Below are positions 7,549-15,440 of a stretch of 18,219 bases of DNA, piece by piece. The notes below the pieces were generated by a model. The model ran no database searches and was not told the DNA's origin. It worked only from the letters and a program-made list of their open reading frames with translations. The stretch spans positions 1-18,219 of the forward strand of contig JAPHSI010000067.1 of assembly GCA_026193155.1 (NCBI GenBank), given 5' to 3'. The stretch comes from Sulfurimonadaceae bacterium. GTDB lineage: Bacteria > Campylobacterota > Campylobacteria > Campylobacterales > Sulfurimonadaceae. Every line of letters starts with the position of its first letter. Position 1 is the stretch's first letter. Made by a program: the position numbers and the translations under genes.

Positions 7549-8250
7549 TTAATTTTTCATAGCTTTTATAAAAGATTCGTATATATGCTCTAACTCTAGG
7601 TCTTGCTCTAATACTTCTTTGTTGTCCTCACGAAGTACATGCTCTAAAATAGCAACCCTTTTAAGTAAGTATTCAAACATCTCTTTGTTAATATCAGGAA
7701 GCATATTATGCATAAATGGGTCTTTACAACGACCTTTTTCAATAACATGTGCTGGAATACCTATAGCAGTAGAGCATTCTGGAACAGGTTTTACTACAAC
7801 AGAATTAGCACCGATTTTTGCATTAGCACCAATTTCAATGTTTCCTAGGACTTTTGCACCTGCACCTATAACGGCACCTTTTCGTATAGTTGGGTGACGT
7901 TTCCCATGAGTAAGTGAAACACCGCCTAATGTTACACCTTGATATATTAAGACATCATCTTCTATAATAGTTGTTTCACCTATAACCACACCCATCCCAT
8001 GATCTATAAAAACGCGGCTTCCAAGTTGTGCTGCAGGATGAATCTCTACACTTGTCATCCACTGTGAAAAACCTGCTATCATTCTTGCTAATCTTTTAAA
8101 GTTTGCTTTATATACCGCGTGTGCTATTCTATGCCATACTACAGCCCATATACCACGATAGTTAAATAGAAAATCCATCCAGGAATTTAATGCAGGGTCA
8201 TTTTTGTATGCGTTTGAAAAATCTTCTTTAATATTTTTTAGTATACCCAC
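7549..8250 (-). CDS. cysE: Serine O-acetyltransferase (cysteine synthesis)
   Basis: 233 residues. Acetylates serine with acetyl-CoA to give O-acetylserine, the precursor of cysteine. An N-terminal helical domain (1-65) is followed by a left-handed beta-helix with hexapeptide repeats (about 66-170). Catalytic positions are visible: E69 in VEIHPAAQLG, H84 in FIDHGMGVVIGET, and H119 in GKRHPTIRKGAVIGAGA. The tail (175-233) is longer and more acidic than the IlvI-type C-terminal peptide that docks on cysteine synthase, and it does not end in Ile, so complex formation with CysK is uncertain. The start is GTG at 8248-8250, supported by AAGG overlapping the speA stop. It is 9 bases downstream of speA and surely co-transcribed with it. 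Confidence 0.95.
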   Translation of the reverse strand: MGILKNIKEDFSNAYKNDPALNSWMDFLFNYRGIWAVVWHRIAHAVYKANFKRLARMIAGFSQWMTSVEIHPAAQLGSRVFIDHGMGVVIGETTIIEDDVLIYQGVTLGGVSLTHGKRHPTIRKGAVIGAGAKVLGNIEIGANAKIGANSVVVKPVPECSTAIGIPAHVIEKGRCKDPFMHNMLPDINKEMFEYLLKRVAILEHVLREDNKEVLEQDLELEHIYESFIKAMKN

Positions 8251-8259
8251 TATGTAACC

Positions 8260-10089
8260 TTAATATGTTGTTCTTAAATAACCATTTTGTTTTAAATACA
8301 TTTTTAATTCCGCTAGTGTATCAGTTTTTTCTTGTTTTGTGATAAAATCACTTTGAAGTATATCAGATTCAAGTTTATTTAAAATTTCATCCGAGTTATA
8401 ACCGATATCTTCTAAAATTTCCAAAATATCATCTGATTCAACAATATTACTAATCGTGTATCCGTTGTTATCAATATTTATAGTATATTCGTTTGGTCTG
8501 CTAAAAAGATTATGGTTCATTCCCAATGTTTCTTGATAAGCACCTATATTAAAAAAACCTAAAAAATATTCCTCTTCATCAAGATTTATATCATGCAAAT
8601 ATAATGGTTTATCAGAATTAAATCCAATCTCTCCGTCACTATCACAAGTTATGTCCCAGAGCGAAGCAGCACGTATAGGTTTTTTATCTAGATTATGCAG
8701 GGGCATAACCGGAAAATTTTGTTCCAGCCCCCAATAATCAGGCATACTTTGAAATATTGAAAGATTAACCAAATATCTCTCTTGAAGCCTTGCTTGGAGT
8801 AGTTCAAGCTCACGTGAACCTTCAAAACCCTCTATGTAAAGTGCTTTTTTTATAATATTATGAACTAAAATTTCGGCGTTTGATCTATCTTGCAAATCTA
8901 TATAACCTAAGTCAAAAAGGGTAAAAAGAGATTCTTGATGATCTAGTGCATCGTGAAGATATTCAATAGAGTTTTTTTCACTTACAAGTTTGTTTAGTGA
9001 TATCAGTTCTTCAACGAGTGGGGGATTTATATCTTTTAAATTTAGTAGTCTTTCTTGATAGTCTTGGGAAAAGAGTTCAAGTACAGGTGCTACTAGTACG
9101 GCATGAGAAGCTACTACATACCTTCCTGATTCAGTATATATATTTGGATGCTCAACCATTTTTGCATCCATTATCTCTGCAAGTAAAAAGACAACTGAGC
9201 TTGAGAACTCCTTTACTGAATAGTTATAGTTTGCACAATGTTCATGTTGGTTGTACTCTACAGCTAAACCACCACCTATATTTATGTTTGCAAGGTTTTT
9301 TGCCCCCATTTTTTTTAATTCGGCATATATATTTCCGGCTTCACGCAGCGCTTTTTTTAGTGGAGCAATATCGCTCATTTGAGAACCAATATGAAAGTGA
9401 ATCATATTTAGTTTATTTAAAAGTTTTGATTCTCTGAGTAGGGTGATAGCTTCTAAAATTTCGGTAGATGTTAGTCCAAACTTAGCATCCATACCTCCGC
9501 TCTTAGCCCATGAACCACTTCCTACACTATGTAAACGAATTCTAATACCTATGTTTGGAACTACTAGGTTGCTCTCATTTGCAACTTCTATGATAGTTTC
9601 AAGTTCATTTAGGCCCTCTATTGTTAGAGTAATATTATGATTAGAACTCGCTGCTATAAATCCAAGGGAAATCATCTCTTTATCTTTAAATCCGTTTACG
9701 GTGATAGCTGCACCTTTATTAACTTTTGCCATTGCTAAAATAAGTTCAGCTTTACTACCGGCTTCAAGTCCATAGTTAAACTCTTTTCCTTGCGAGACTA
9801 TTGCATCTAAAGCATAAGGAAACTGATTTACTTTTAAAGGAAACACAGCATTAAAAGAACCTGTATATTTATTTTCATTTATTGCATTATTGAAGTTTAA
9901 ATATAAATTATTAATCTGTTTTTTAATAAGGTGTGGAAATCTAAGTAGCATAGGTCCACGTATACCCTCTAAACGAATCTCTTGAACTATACTTATTATA
10001 GATGGTTTAGATTTATAATTTAACTTAACCTCTCCATTATTTATAATAAAGTTATTATTGGAAAAAATATCAATACCGTAATTATTCAT
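8260..10089 (-). CDS. speA: Biosynthetic arginine decarboxylase
   Basis: 609 residues, close to the usual 630-650. Fold-type III PLP enzyme that decarboxylates arginine to agmatine on the route to putrescine and spermidine. The PLP lysine is K86 in AVFPLKVNQFPY. Other marks are NYGLEAGSKAEL (105-116), HFHIGSQ (231-237), the glycine loop IGGGLAVEYN (271-280), YTESGR (318-323) and the active-site cysteine C482 in WDITCDSDG. The central inserted helical region and C-terminal segment match the SpeA family, not diaminopimelate decarboxylase. ATG start with TAGGT 6-7 bases upstream. It lies 10 bases after the GltB-like gene and 9 before cysE. The C. jejuni cluster, as I recall it, has the same speA-cysE neighbourhood. 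Confidence 0.95.
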   Translation of the reverse strand: MNNYGIDIFSNNNFIINNGEVKLNYKSKPSIISIVQEIRLEGIRGPMLLRFPHLIKKQINNLYLNFNNAINENKYTGSFNAVFPLKVNQFPYALDAIVSQGKEFNYGLEAGSKAELILAMAKVNKGAAITVNGFKDKEMISLGFIAASSNHNITLTIEGLNELETIIEVANESNLVVPNIGIRIRLHSVGSGSWAKSGGMDAKFGLTSTEILEAITLLRESKLLNKLNMIHFHIGSQMSDIAPLKKALREAGNIYAELKKMGAKNLANINIGGGLAVEYNQHEHCANYNYSVKEFSSSVVFLLAEIMDAKMVEHPNIYTESGRYVVASHAVLVAPVLELFSQDYQERLLNLKDINPPLVEELISLNKLVSEKNSIEYLHDALDHQESLFTLFDLGYIDLQDRSNAEILVHNIIKKALYIEGFEGSRELELLQARLQERYLVNLSIFQSMPDYWGLEQNFPVMPLHNLDKKPIRAASLWDITCDSDGEIGFNSDKPLYLHDINLDEEEYFLGFFNIGAYQETLGMNHNLFSRPNEYTINIDNNGYTISNIVESDDILEILEDIGYNSDEILNKLESDILQSDFITKQEKTDTLAELKMYLKQNGYLRTTY

Positions 10090-10099
10090 TTTTTACCTA

Positions 10100-11830
10100 T
10101 TATATATGTAGTTTATGGTGAAAATACTTATCTATATCAAAATATATTTCGCCATTTTGATTTTTAAAAGTTAGAAAAGACTTATTTAGCTCTTTAATAT
10201 TTTTAATTCCCATAACAGCCATAACAACTTTCATACTTTTAACTAAGTTTTTATGGTAGTTTCCAATTTCCCTACCTTCTTTCACAACAAGATAAGAAGC
10301 ACGTTTTTTCGGATCTTGAGTTGCTAATCCTACAGGACAAACGTGTGAGCCGAATCCACTACACATACGAGCGCGAATACAACCGCCACTCATCATAAAG
10401 CCTCTTGCAATTCCAACTGCATCTGCTCCCATACACATAGTAATAATAGCATCATCAGGTGTCAACATTTTCCCACTAGCTATAATTTTAATTTCATCTC
10501 TTATTTCATGTTTTTGAAGTAAAGTATCTAAAACATACAAGGCATTTCTAGTAGTTAAGCCGACTGATTCCATTAGTTCTAGTGGAGCGGTTGCACTTCC
10601 ACCTTCTCCACTGTCTACAGATATAAAGTCAGGTATATTTTTCCCTTGATTAAACCTAGAGGCAATTTCACTGACAATATTTTCAACAGATTTAGAATCA
10701 GAGATTACAATTTTAAATCCAACTGGTTTTTTAGATAAGTTTTGTAACTTTTCAACAAAATCTAAAAGATGTGTTGTTGAATCGGCATAAGGAAAACGGT
10801 TTGGAGAAAAAATATCTTTTCCCTCTTCAACATTACGGTAGTATGCGATGTCGGCACTGACTTTAGAACCAGAAAGTTTACCTCCGGTTTGTTTAGCCCC
10901 TTGTGCTATTTTAATCTCTGTCATACGACAAAATTTCATTATTTTTTGGTATCTTAACTCATCAAAAGCACCATTCTTATCACGTACGCCATATAAGCCG
11001 GAACTCATTTGAAAAATCATATTTGGAATCTCTTTTGGCACTTCTTTAGGAAAGTCATCAAGTTCTGCATCCCAATTTACACGAAATAAGACATGACTTT
11101 TTGTATCATAAATATAAGTGTTTTTTGTATTGATTTTTCCTAGTAATATTTTTCTGTACCACTTTAAAGCAACAGCACGGTTAAATAACTTATCGCCAAT
11201 TTTAAAAATAAATTCTGCAAAAGGTGTACTTTTAACAATCTCCAAGTATTTTGCATTATTAAGATCAGGCTGGTGAGTAAAAAGATGATTTGAAGTCAGT
11301 GAACCTTCACCTGTATTAATTGTTAAGTCTGAATTAACACCTGCAATTGAAAATGCACGAACAGCCTCAGGTGACAAGGCACCATCACTCATTGCTGAAC
11401 GAATTATAGGTGTTTTTGAAACAAAAGGAATCTCTCTATTTTTACCAAAAACTACACTGGTGTCATCATCTACTTCATCTTCATTTAACACATTTGTAGC
11501 ATGTTTGATAATAAATCTTGAACCGGAAAATGGTTGAGCTACAGAAAATGAGTTATAGTTTGGTTTATCTTTAGCTGCTTTATAGACCCAGTCTACTTTA
11601 TCTTTCGACTCATAAAATGTTTCTTCGGCAAAGTATTGACGTAAAGGTTCACGAAGAGCTTCAAATACATATCGCATCCTACCTATAACAGGATAGTTGA
11701 TTAATAAAGCATGATGTCTTTGAATATATTTATCATATATAAATAATGCCATAATGATTAATACAGCACCTAAAATAAAAAATTCTATGAAATCAATAAA
11801 AAGATCCCATAAAAGATGAATAAAATCCAC
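10100..11830 (-). CDS. Membrane-anchored FMN-binding glutamate synthase-domain protein (GltB2-like); physiological reaction unknown
   Basis: 576 residues. One N-terminal transmembrane helix (about 10-32) is followed by a basic segment and a long domain recognisable as the glutamate synthase FMN/Fe-S barrel: IFQMSSGLYGVRD (272-284), TEIKIAQGAKQTGGKL (304-319), SVDSGEGGSATAPLE (404-418), KIIASGKMLTPDDA (448-461) and GADAVGIARGFM (468-479). Three cysteines C484, C490 and C498 stand where GltB holds its 3Fe-4S cluster, spaced C-x5-C-x7-C where GltB has x5/x4. The glutaminase domain is absent, so it cannot use glutamine alone. About 85 residues (183-268) separate the first FMN motifs from the barrel core, more than in the soluble single-domain type. 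The start is GTG at 11828-11830, sharing one base with the hisS stop, with GAGGAA upstream. An FMN oxidoreductase on the membrane is a fair statement; the substrate is not known. Confidence 0.85.
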   Translation of the reverse strand: MDFIHLLWDLFIDFIEFFILGAVLIIMALFIYDKYIQRHHALLINYPVIGRMRYVFEALREPLRQYFAEETFYESKDKVDWVYKAAKDKPNYNSFSVAQPFSGSRFIIKHATNVLNEDEVDDDTSVVFGKNREIPFVSKTPIIRSAMSDGALSPEAVRAFSIAGVNSDLTINTGEGSLTSNHLFTHQPDLNNAKYLEIVKSTPFAEFIFKIGDKLFNRAVALKWYRKILLGKINTKNTYIYDTKSHVLFRVNWDAELDDFPKEVPKEIPNMIFQMSSGLYGVRDKNGAFDELRYQKIMKFCRMTEIKIAQGAKQTGGKLSGSKVSADIAYYRNVEEGKDIFSPNRFPYADSTTHLLDFVEKLQNLSKKPVGFKIVISDSKSVENIVSEIASRFNQGKNIPDFISVDSGEGGSATAPLELMESVGLTTRNALYVLDTLLQKHEIRDEIKIIASGKMLTPDDAIITMCMGADAVGIARGFMMSGGCIRARMCSGFGSHVCPVGLATQDPKKRASYLVVKEGREIGNYHKNLVKSMKVVMAVMGIKNIKELNKSFLTFKNQNGEIYFDIDKYFHHKLHI

Positions 11831-13041
11831 TATAGTTCCTCGAACTTGATAAGTTCTTGAGTGTTGTTTTCAAGATTTTTTACGGTTATAGTACCGTTTT
11901 GAATCTCATTAGAACCAATTATACAAAAATATTTTGCATTAGTTTTATCAGCAATTTTCATATGGTTTTTAAAGTTTTTAGCTTTATATTCTATGATAAC
12001 TTTATCTGTTTTTCTTTTTTTATGAGCCAAAGATATAACAAGGTTTATTCCTTCATCATCCATAGCCCCTATATAGTAACCATCTTTTTTAGATTCTGGC
12101 ATCTCTATAAGTTCTAGCAATCTTTCAATTCCCATAGCAAAACCTACAGCAGGAGTTGGTTTACCATCTAGAAACTCTACAAGTCTGTCATATCTTCCAC
12201 CACCTGCTATTGCACTTTGGCTTCCTATATTATCGCTTACAAATTCAAAAGCAGTTTTAGAGTAGTAGTCAAGTCCACGAACAAGGTTGGTATCTATTTC
12301 ATATGTTATATCATTCGTATCTAAAACTTCTTTTAGTTTTCTAAAGTCTTCATCACATGACTCACACAGGTTATGAACCAGCTTTGGTGCACCCTCATAA
12401 AGTGTTTGGCATGAACCGTTTTTACAATCAAGTACGCGTATTGGGTTTGTATCTAAACGTCTTACACAATCTTCACAGATGCCGTCTTCACACTCTTTTA
12501 CAAATTTTACAAGGTTATCACGGTAAGTAGGCATACATTCCTTACATCCAAGAGAGTTTAGTTGAAGTCTGTAACCTATACCAAGTTTTTTTAGTATATC
12601 GCTAACCATCATAATCATGTTTGCATCTTCATATACACTGTCTTGACCGAAACTCTCTACACCAAACTGGTGAAACTGTCTTAGACGACCTTTTTGTGGT
12701 CGTTCATATCTAAACATAGCACCATGATAAAAATATCTATGATTTCCACCTGCACGATCTAATTTTTTTTGTATAAATGCACGGACAACACCAGCGGTAC
12801 CTTCCGGGCGAAGACACACATCGTTTTCACCTTTATCAATAAACTGATACATCTCTTTACCGACAATATCACTAGATTCACCGACACTTCTTTTAAATAA
12901 GGCGGTCTCTTCAAGTAGGGGAGTCTCTATAAAATGAAATCCATAGTTTTGTGCCACAAAAGTAGCTGTTTGTATAAAATGTGTGTAACGCTCATAATCC
13001 TCACTTAGAATATCGTTCATCCCTCTTAGTGATTTAATCAT
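11830..13041 (-). CDS. hisS: Histidyl-tRNA synthetase
   Basis: 403 residues from the chosen ATG (13039-13041). Class II synthetase charging tRNA-His. Motifs: MIKSLRGMNDI at the N-terminus, LRPEGTAGVVRA (77-88), motif 2 RYERPQKGRLRQFHQFGVE (111-129), the histidine loop LVRGLDYYSKTAFE (253-266), GGGRYDRL (280-287) and motif 3 AVGFAMGIERL (298-308). An insertion domain (about 160-235) holds nine cysteines, mostly in pairs (166/169, 189/192, 226/229), as in several bacterial HisRS. The C-terminal anticodon domain runs to the end. A longer frame begins at 13071 but has no ribosome site, whereas AAGGA precedes 13041 and the protein then starts as the family does. First gene of the hisS-GltB-like-speA-cysE unit. 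Confidence 0.96.
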   Translation of the reverse strand: MIKSLRGMNDILSEDYERYTHFIQTATFVAQNYGFHFIETPLLEETALFKRSVGESSDIVGKEMYQFIDKGENDVCLRPEGTAGVVRAFIQKKLDRAGGNHRYFYHGAMFRYERPQKGRLRQFHQFGVESFGQDSVYEDANMIMMVSDILKKLGIGYRLQLNSLGCKECMPTYRDNLVKFVKECEDGICEDCVRRLDTNPIRVLDCKNGSCQTLYEGAPKLVHNLCESCDEDFRKLKEVLDTNDITYEIDTNLVRGLDYYSKTAFEFVSDNIGSQSAIAGGGRYDRLVEFLDGKPTPAVGFAMGIERLLELIEMPESKKDGYYIGAMDDEGINLVISLAHKKRKTDKVIIEYKAKNFKNHMKIADKTNAKYFCIIGSNEIQNGTITVKNLENNTQELIKFEEL

Positions 13042-13090
13042 TTGTTTCCTTACCAACGTGCAGTATTGCATAGTTTTTATTTAATATGAA

Positions 13091-13096
13091 AGGATA
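13091..13096 (-). promoter_or_regulatory. Possible promoter (-10) for hisS
   Basis: On the minus strand this reads TATCCT with an upstream TGG, an extended -10 form, about 50 bases before the hisS ATG. The match is only four of six, and another AT-rich box lies further upstream, so the placement is tentative. Confidence 0.3.
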
Positions 13097-13233
13097 CCAT
13101 TTTTTGCTTATATAAATGTTTATTTAAAGTATTGTTTATTACGTAGTAGGGTTGTTTTCACAATGTGTTGTTATTTATTAATATATATTCAAAAGTAACT
13201 ATAAAAATTAAATGTATATTAATTGAAAAATCT

Positions 13234-13239
13234 TATAAT
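13234..13239 (+). promoter_or_regulatory. Putative sigma-70 promoter (-10) for sodB
   Basis: A perfect TATAAT stands 39 bases before the sodB ATG, giving a leader of about 33 bases with AAGGA at 13268-13272. The -35 zone overlaps the right arm of an AT-rich inverted repeat (13211-13222), where a regulator such as Fur or PerR could act; no consensus Fur box is evident. Confidence 0.55.
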
Positions 13240-13278
13240 TATTGTGAAAGTGATATATTTAAGTAAAAAGGATTCGTT

Positions 13279-13941
13279 ATGATTGAATTACCAAAACTAC
13301 CGTTTGCTGACAACGCTCTTGAACCTTTTATCTCTGAAGAGACAATACAGTATCATTATTACAAGCATCATGCAACTTATGTAAATAAGCTAAATGAGTT
13401 AATTAAAGATACGAAATATGATGAGTTTTCTTTAGCCTCAATAATCCGAGAATCGGATGGACCTGTATTTAATAATTCTGCTCAAGTTTTTAATCATACT
13501 TTTTATTGGAACTCTCTTACAAATAAAAGTATGGCACCAAGTGAAGAACTTTTAAGTAAAATAGATAGTGATTTTGGTTCACTAGAGAAATTAAAAGAGG
13601 AATTTATAAAATCCGGTACAACATTATTTGGTTCTGGATGGGTTTGGTTGGTAAGAGAGCCAAGTGGTAAACTCTCTTTAAAACAAACCCAAAATGCGTA
13701 CACTCCATTAAGTTCAAATTTAGTGCCTTTATTTGTATGTGATGTTTGGGAACATGCTTATTATATTGATTATAGAAATGTACGTCCAAAATATTTAGAA
13801 GAGTTTTGGAGTCATATAAACTGGGATTTTGTGTCTGACACTTATAAAAAAACAGATAATGATGTTTTTGTAGGCAATGAAGTGTGTAATGATATACATG
13901 ACCCGTTTTGTGATATTTTACAAGCGAAAGTATTTTATTAA
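13279..13941 (+). CDS. sodB: Superoxide dismutase, iron type, with an unusual C-terminal tail
   Basis: 220 residues. Converts superoxide to oxygen and peroxide in the cytoplasm. Metal ligands are all present: H26 (QYHYYKHH), H73 (VFNHTFYWN), D155 and H159 (DVWEHAYYIDYRN). Q69 in NNSAQV, with no Gly at the manganese-type position, marks the iron class. The body matches E. coli SodB through NWDFV (181-185), where that enzyme nearly ends; here about 30 residues follow, Asp-rich with C203, H207 and C211. No signal peptide. Start supported by AAGGA and a nearby -10 box. Monocistronic or read with clcA 92 bases downstream. The gene stands with clcA inside what is otherwise a conserved minus-strand cluster, which suggests insertion. 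Confidence 0.94.
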   Translation: MIELPKLPFADNALEPFISEETIQYHYYKHHATYVNKLNELIKDTKYDEFSLASIIRESDGPVFNNSAQVFNHTFYWNSLTNKSMAPSEELLSKIDSDFGSLEKLKEEFIKSGTTLFGSGWVWLVREPSGKLSLKQTQNAYTPLSSNLVPLFVCDVWEHAYYIDYRNVRPKYLEEFWSHINWDFVSDTYKKTDNDVFVGNEVCNDIHDPFCDILQAKVFY

Positions 13942-14001
13942 AAAGTTTAGAAAAATTTGAAATTTATATCTTCAGGCAAGTAAAAATCTTTTATTTTTCG
14001 A

Positions 14002-14007
14002 TACAAT
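14002..14007 (+). promoter_or_regulatory. Possible promoter (-10) for clcA
   Basis: TACAAT preceded by a T-rich tract lies 27 bases before the CLC transporter ATG. The leader would be about 20 bases and has no obvious ribosome site. Confidence 0.35.
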
Positions 14008-14033
14008 AAAAGAAAAAGCTTAAAGACTAAAAA

Positions 14034-15440
14034 ATGAGAGAAAAGAATGAGGTAAATATAGTCCAAAAAATAAAGGAACATTTTCTTTTTCATTTTTTTT
14101 CTCAGCAATTTAAAGAGATTTATCTCGCTGCTGTAGAGGCAAACGCAAAGATTAAAGTTCAATTTTATCTCTTTTTTCCATTCTTAGTCGCTTCACTTTT
14201 AACAGGTGCTATAGCCTATGGATATTATGAGGTTTTTAAGTATTTAGAACATCTTTCCATCTTGATGTTTAGACAAAATCCATTAAGTATTTTTATTGTT
14301 ACTCCTGCTAGTTTTTTAGTGTCTTGGTGGCTTGTAGTTACTTTTGCTCCGTTTTCAAAAGGTAGTGGAATACCGCAGGTAATGGCATCTATAGAACTAG
14401 CCGATACTAAAAAAGATCATTTAGTAGATTATTTTGTTAATTTAAAAATAATCATTGTAAAGCTTTTGTCTAGTTTTGTAAAAGTTTTAGGAGGCGGTGT
14501 ACTAGGTCGTGAGGGGCCTACTATACAAATAGCTAGTTCGGTCTTTTTTGTGATTTACAAATTTTTGCCTTCATGGTGGCCCCAAGTTGCTAAAAGAAAT
14601 ACTCTGATTGCCGGTGCAGCATCAGGTTTAGCAGCAGCTTTTAATACCCCCTTGGGAGGTTTAATTTTTGCTATTGAAGAGCTTTCAAAATATCATGTAA
14701 AACATTATCAGACAACACTCTTTATGGCAGTAATTGTTGCAGGTTTAACGGCACAAGGCTTTGGAGGTTCTTATCTTTATCTTGGATACCCCAAACTACT
14801 ACAAGATAATTGGGATATTGTACACATAGTGATTTTGGTTGCTATTTTATCGGGTTACTTTGGAAGTAAAATGGGTGATATTATTTTTAAAGTTCTAAAT
14901 TTTATATTAGAAGTAAAAAGCAAGATAAAAATGGTTCAAATAATTCTTTTAAGTGGTTTAGCAGTAGCACTTAGTATATATTTATTTGGCGAAGATGTTA
15001 TGGGCTCAGGTAAAGAGCTGATGCAAAAGCTACTGTATGAAGAAGATAAAACTATAGCTTGGTACATCCCTTTTGTACGCATCTTTAACACTATGGCAAC
15101 TTTCAGCATAGGCGGTGCAGGTGGAATTTTTGCTCCTTCACTTAGTTCCGGTGCAGCTGTTGGAGCACTAGTAGCACAATACTTTGATATTATAGGTGAA
15201 CATGCAAATTTGCTCATTTTGGTAGGTATGACATCTTTTTTAACAGGTATTACAAGAGCTCCATTTACTGCTGCTATTATTGTCTTTGAGATGACAGATC
15301 GTCACAGTGCAATATTTTTTCTTTTGATTGCAGCAATTTTTGCCAATTTAATATCTTCGTTAGTAAGTGAGCGTTCTTTTTATGAGAATTTAAAAGATAA
15401 TTATATTGAGGATGCAACAAAACTTAGTGCATCTAAATAG
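14034..15440 (+). CDS. CLC-family chloride transporter, predicted chloride/proton exchanger
   Basis: 468 residues with about 10 or more hydrophobic membrane helices from residue 45 to 445. The three anion-path motifs are intact: GSGIP (110-114), GREGP (158-162) with gating glutamate E160, and GIFAP (364-368); Y450 near the end matches the central tyrosine. The proton-side glutamate pair E215/E216 in IFAIEELSKYH is kept, which in E. coli ClcA goes with H+/Cl- exchange, so an antiporter is more likely than a channel. No CBS domains follow. The first 43 residues are a hydrophilic, Lys-rich cytoplasmic extension. CLC exchangers aid extreme acid or ion homeostasis. The ATG at 14034 lacks a clear ribosome site. 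The 3' end overlaps the convergent tmk by 8 bases. Confidence 0.93.
   Translation: MREKNEVNIVQKIKEHFLFHFFSQQFKEIYLAAVEANAKIKVQFYLFFPFLVASLLTGAIAYGYYEVFKYLEHLSILMFRQNPLSIFIVTPASFLVSWWLVVTFAPFSKGSGIPQVMASIELADTKKDHLVDYFVNLKIIIVKLLSSFVKVLGGGVLGREGPTIQIASSVFFVIYKFLPSWWPQVAKRNTLIAGAASGLAAAFNTPLGGLIFAIEELSKYHVKHYQTTLFMAVIVAGLTAQGFGGSYLYLGYPKLLQDNWDIVHIVILVAILSGYFGSKMGDIIFKVLNFILEVKSKIKMVQIILLSGLAVALSIYLFGEDVMGSGKELMQKLLYEEDKTIAWYIPFVRIFNTMATFSIGGAGGIFAPSLSSGAAVGALVAQYFDIIGEHANLLILVGMTSFLTGITRAPFTAAIIVFEMTDRHSAIFFLLIAAIFANLISSLVSERSFYENLKDNYIEDATKLSASK

Larger units (their letters stand above)
13042..13278. other. Divergent intergenic region between hisS and sodB
   Basis: 237 bases, very AT-rich, no coding frame of note. 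It carries putative promoters for both flanking genes and an imperfect 12-bp inverted repeat (13178-13189 and 13211-13222, 11 of 12 matching, centres 33 bases apart) upstream of sodB. This is the largest gene-free stretch in the window. Confidence 0.7.

Noticed and set aside
8997..9437. Open frame of 146 codons on the plus strand
   Set aside because: Wholly antisense to speA, low-complexity Leu/His-rich translation, no start signal.
13042..13071. Ten extra N-terminal codons for hisS from the ATG at 13071
   Set aside because: No ribosome site before it, while AAGGA precedes 13041 and HisRS proteins begin MxKxLRGMxD.
13988..14012. CTTTTATT/AATAAAAG inverted repeat between sodB and clcA as a sodB terminator
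   Set aside because: All A/T apart from the end pair, a 9-base loop and no T-run; it overlaps the likely clcA promoter.
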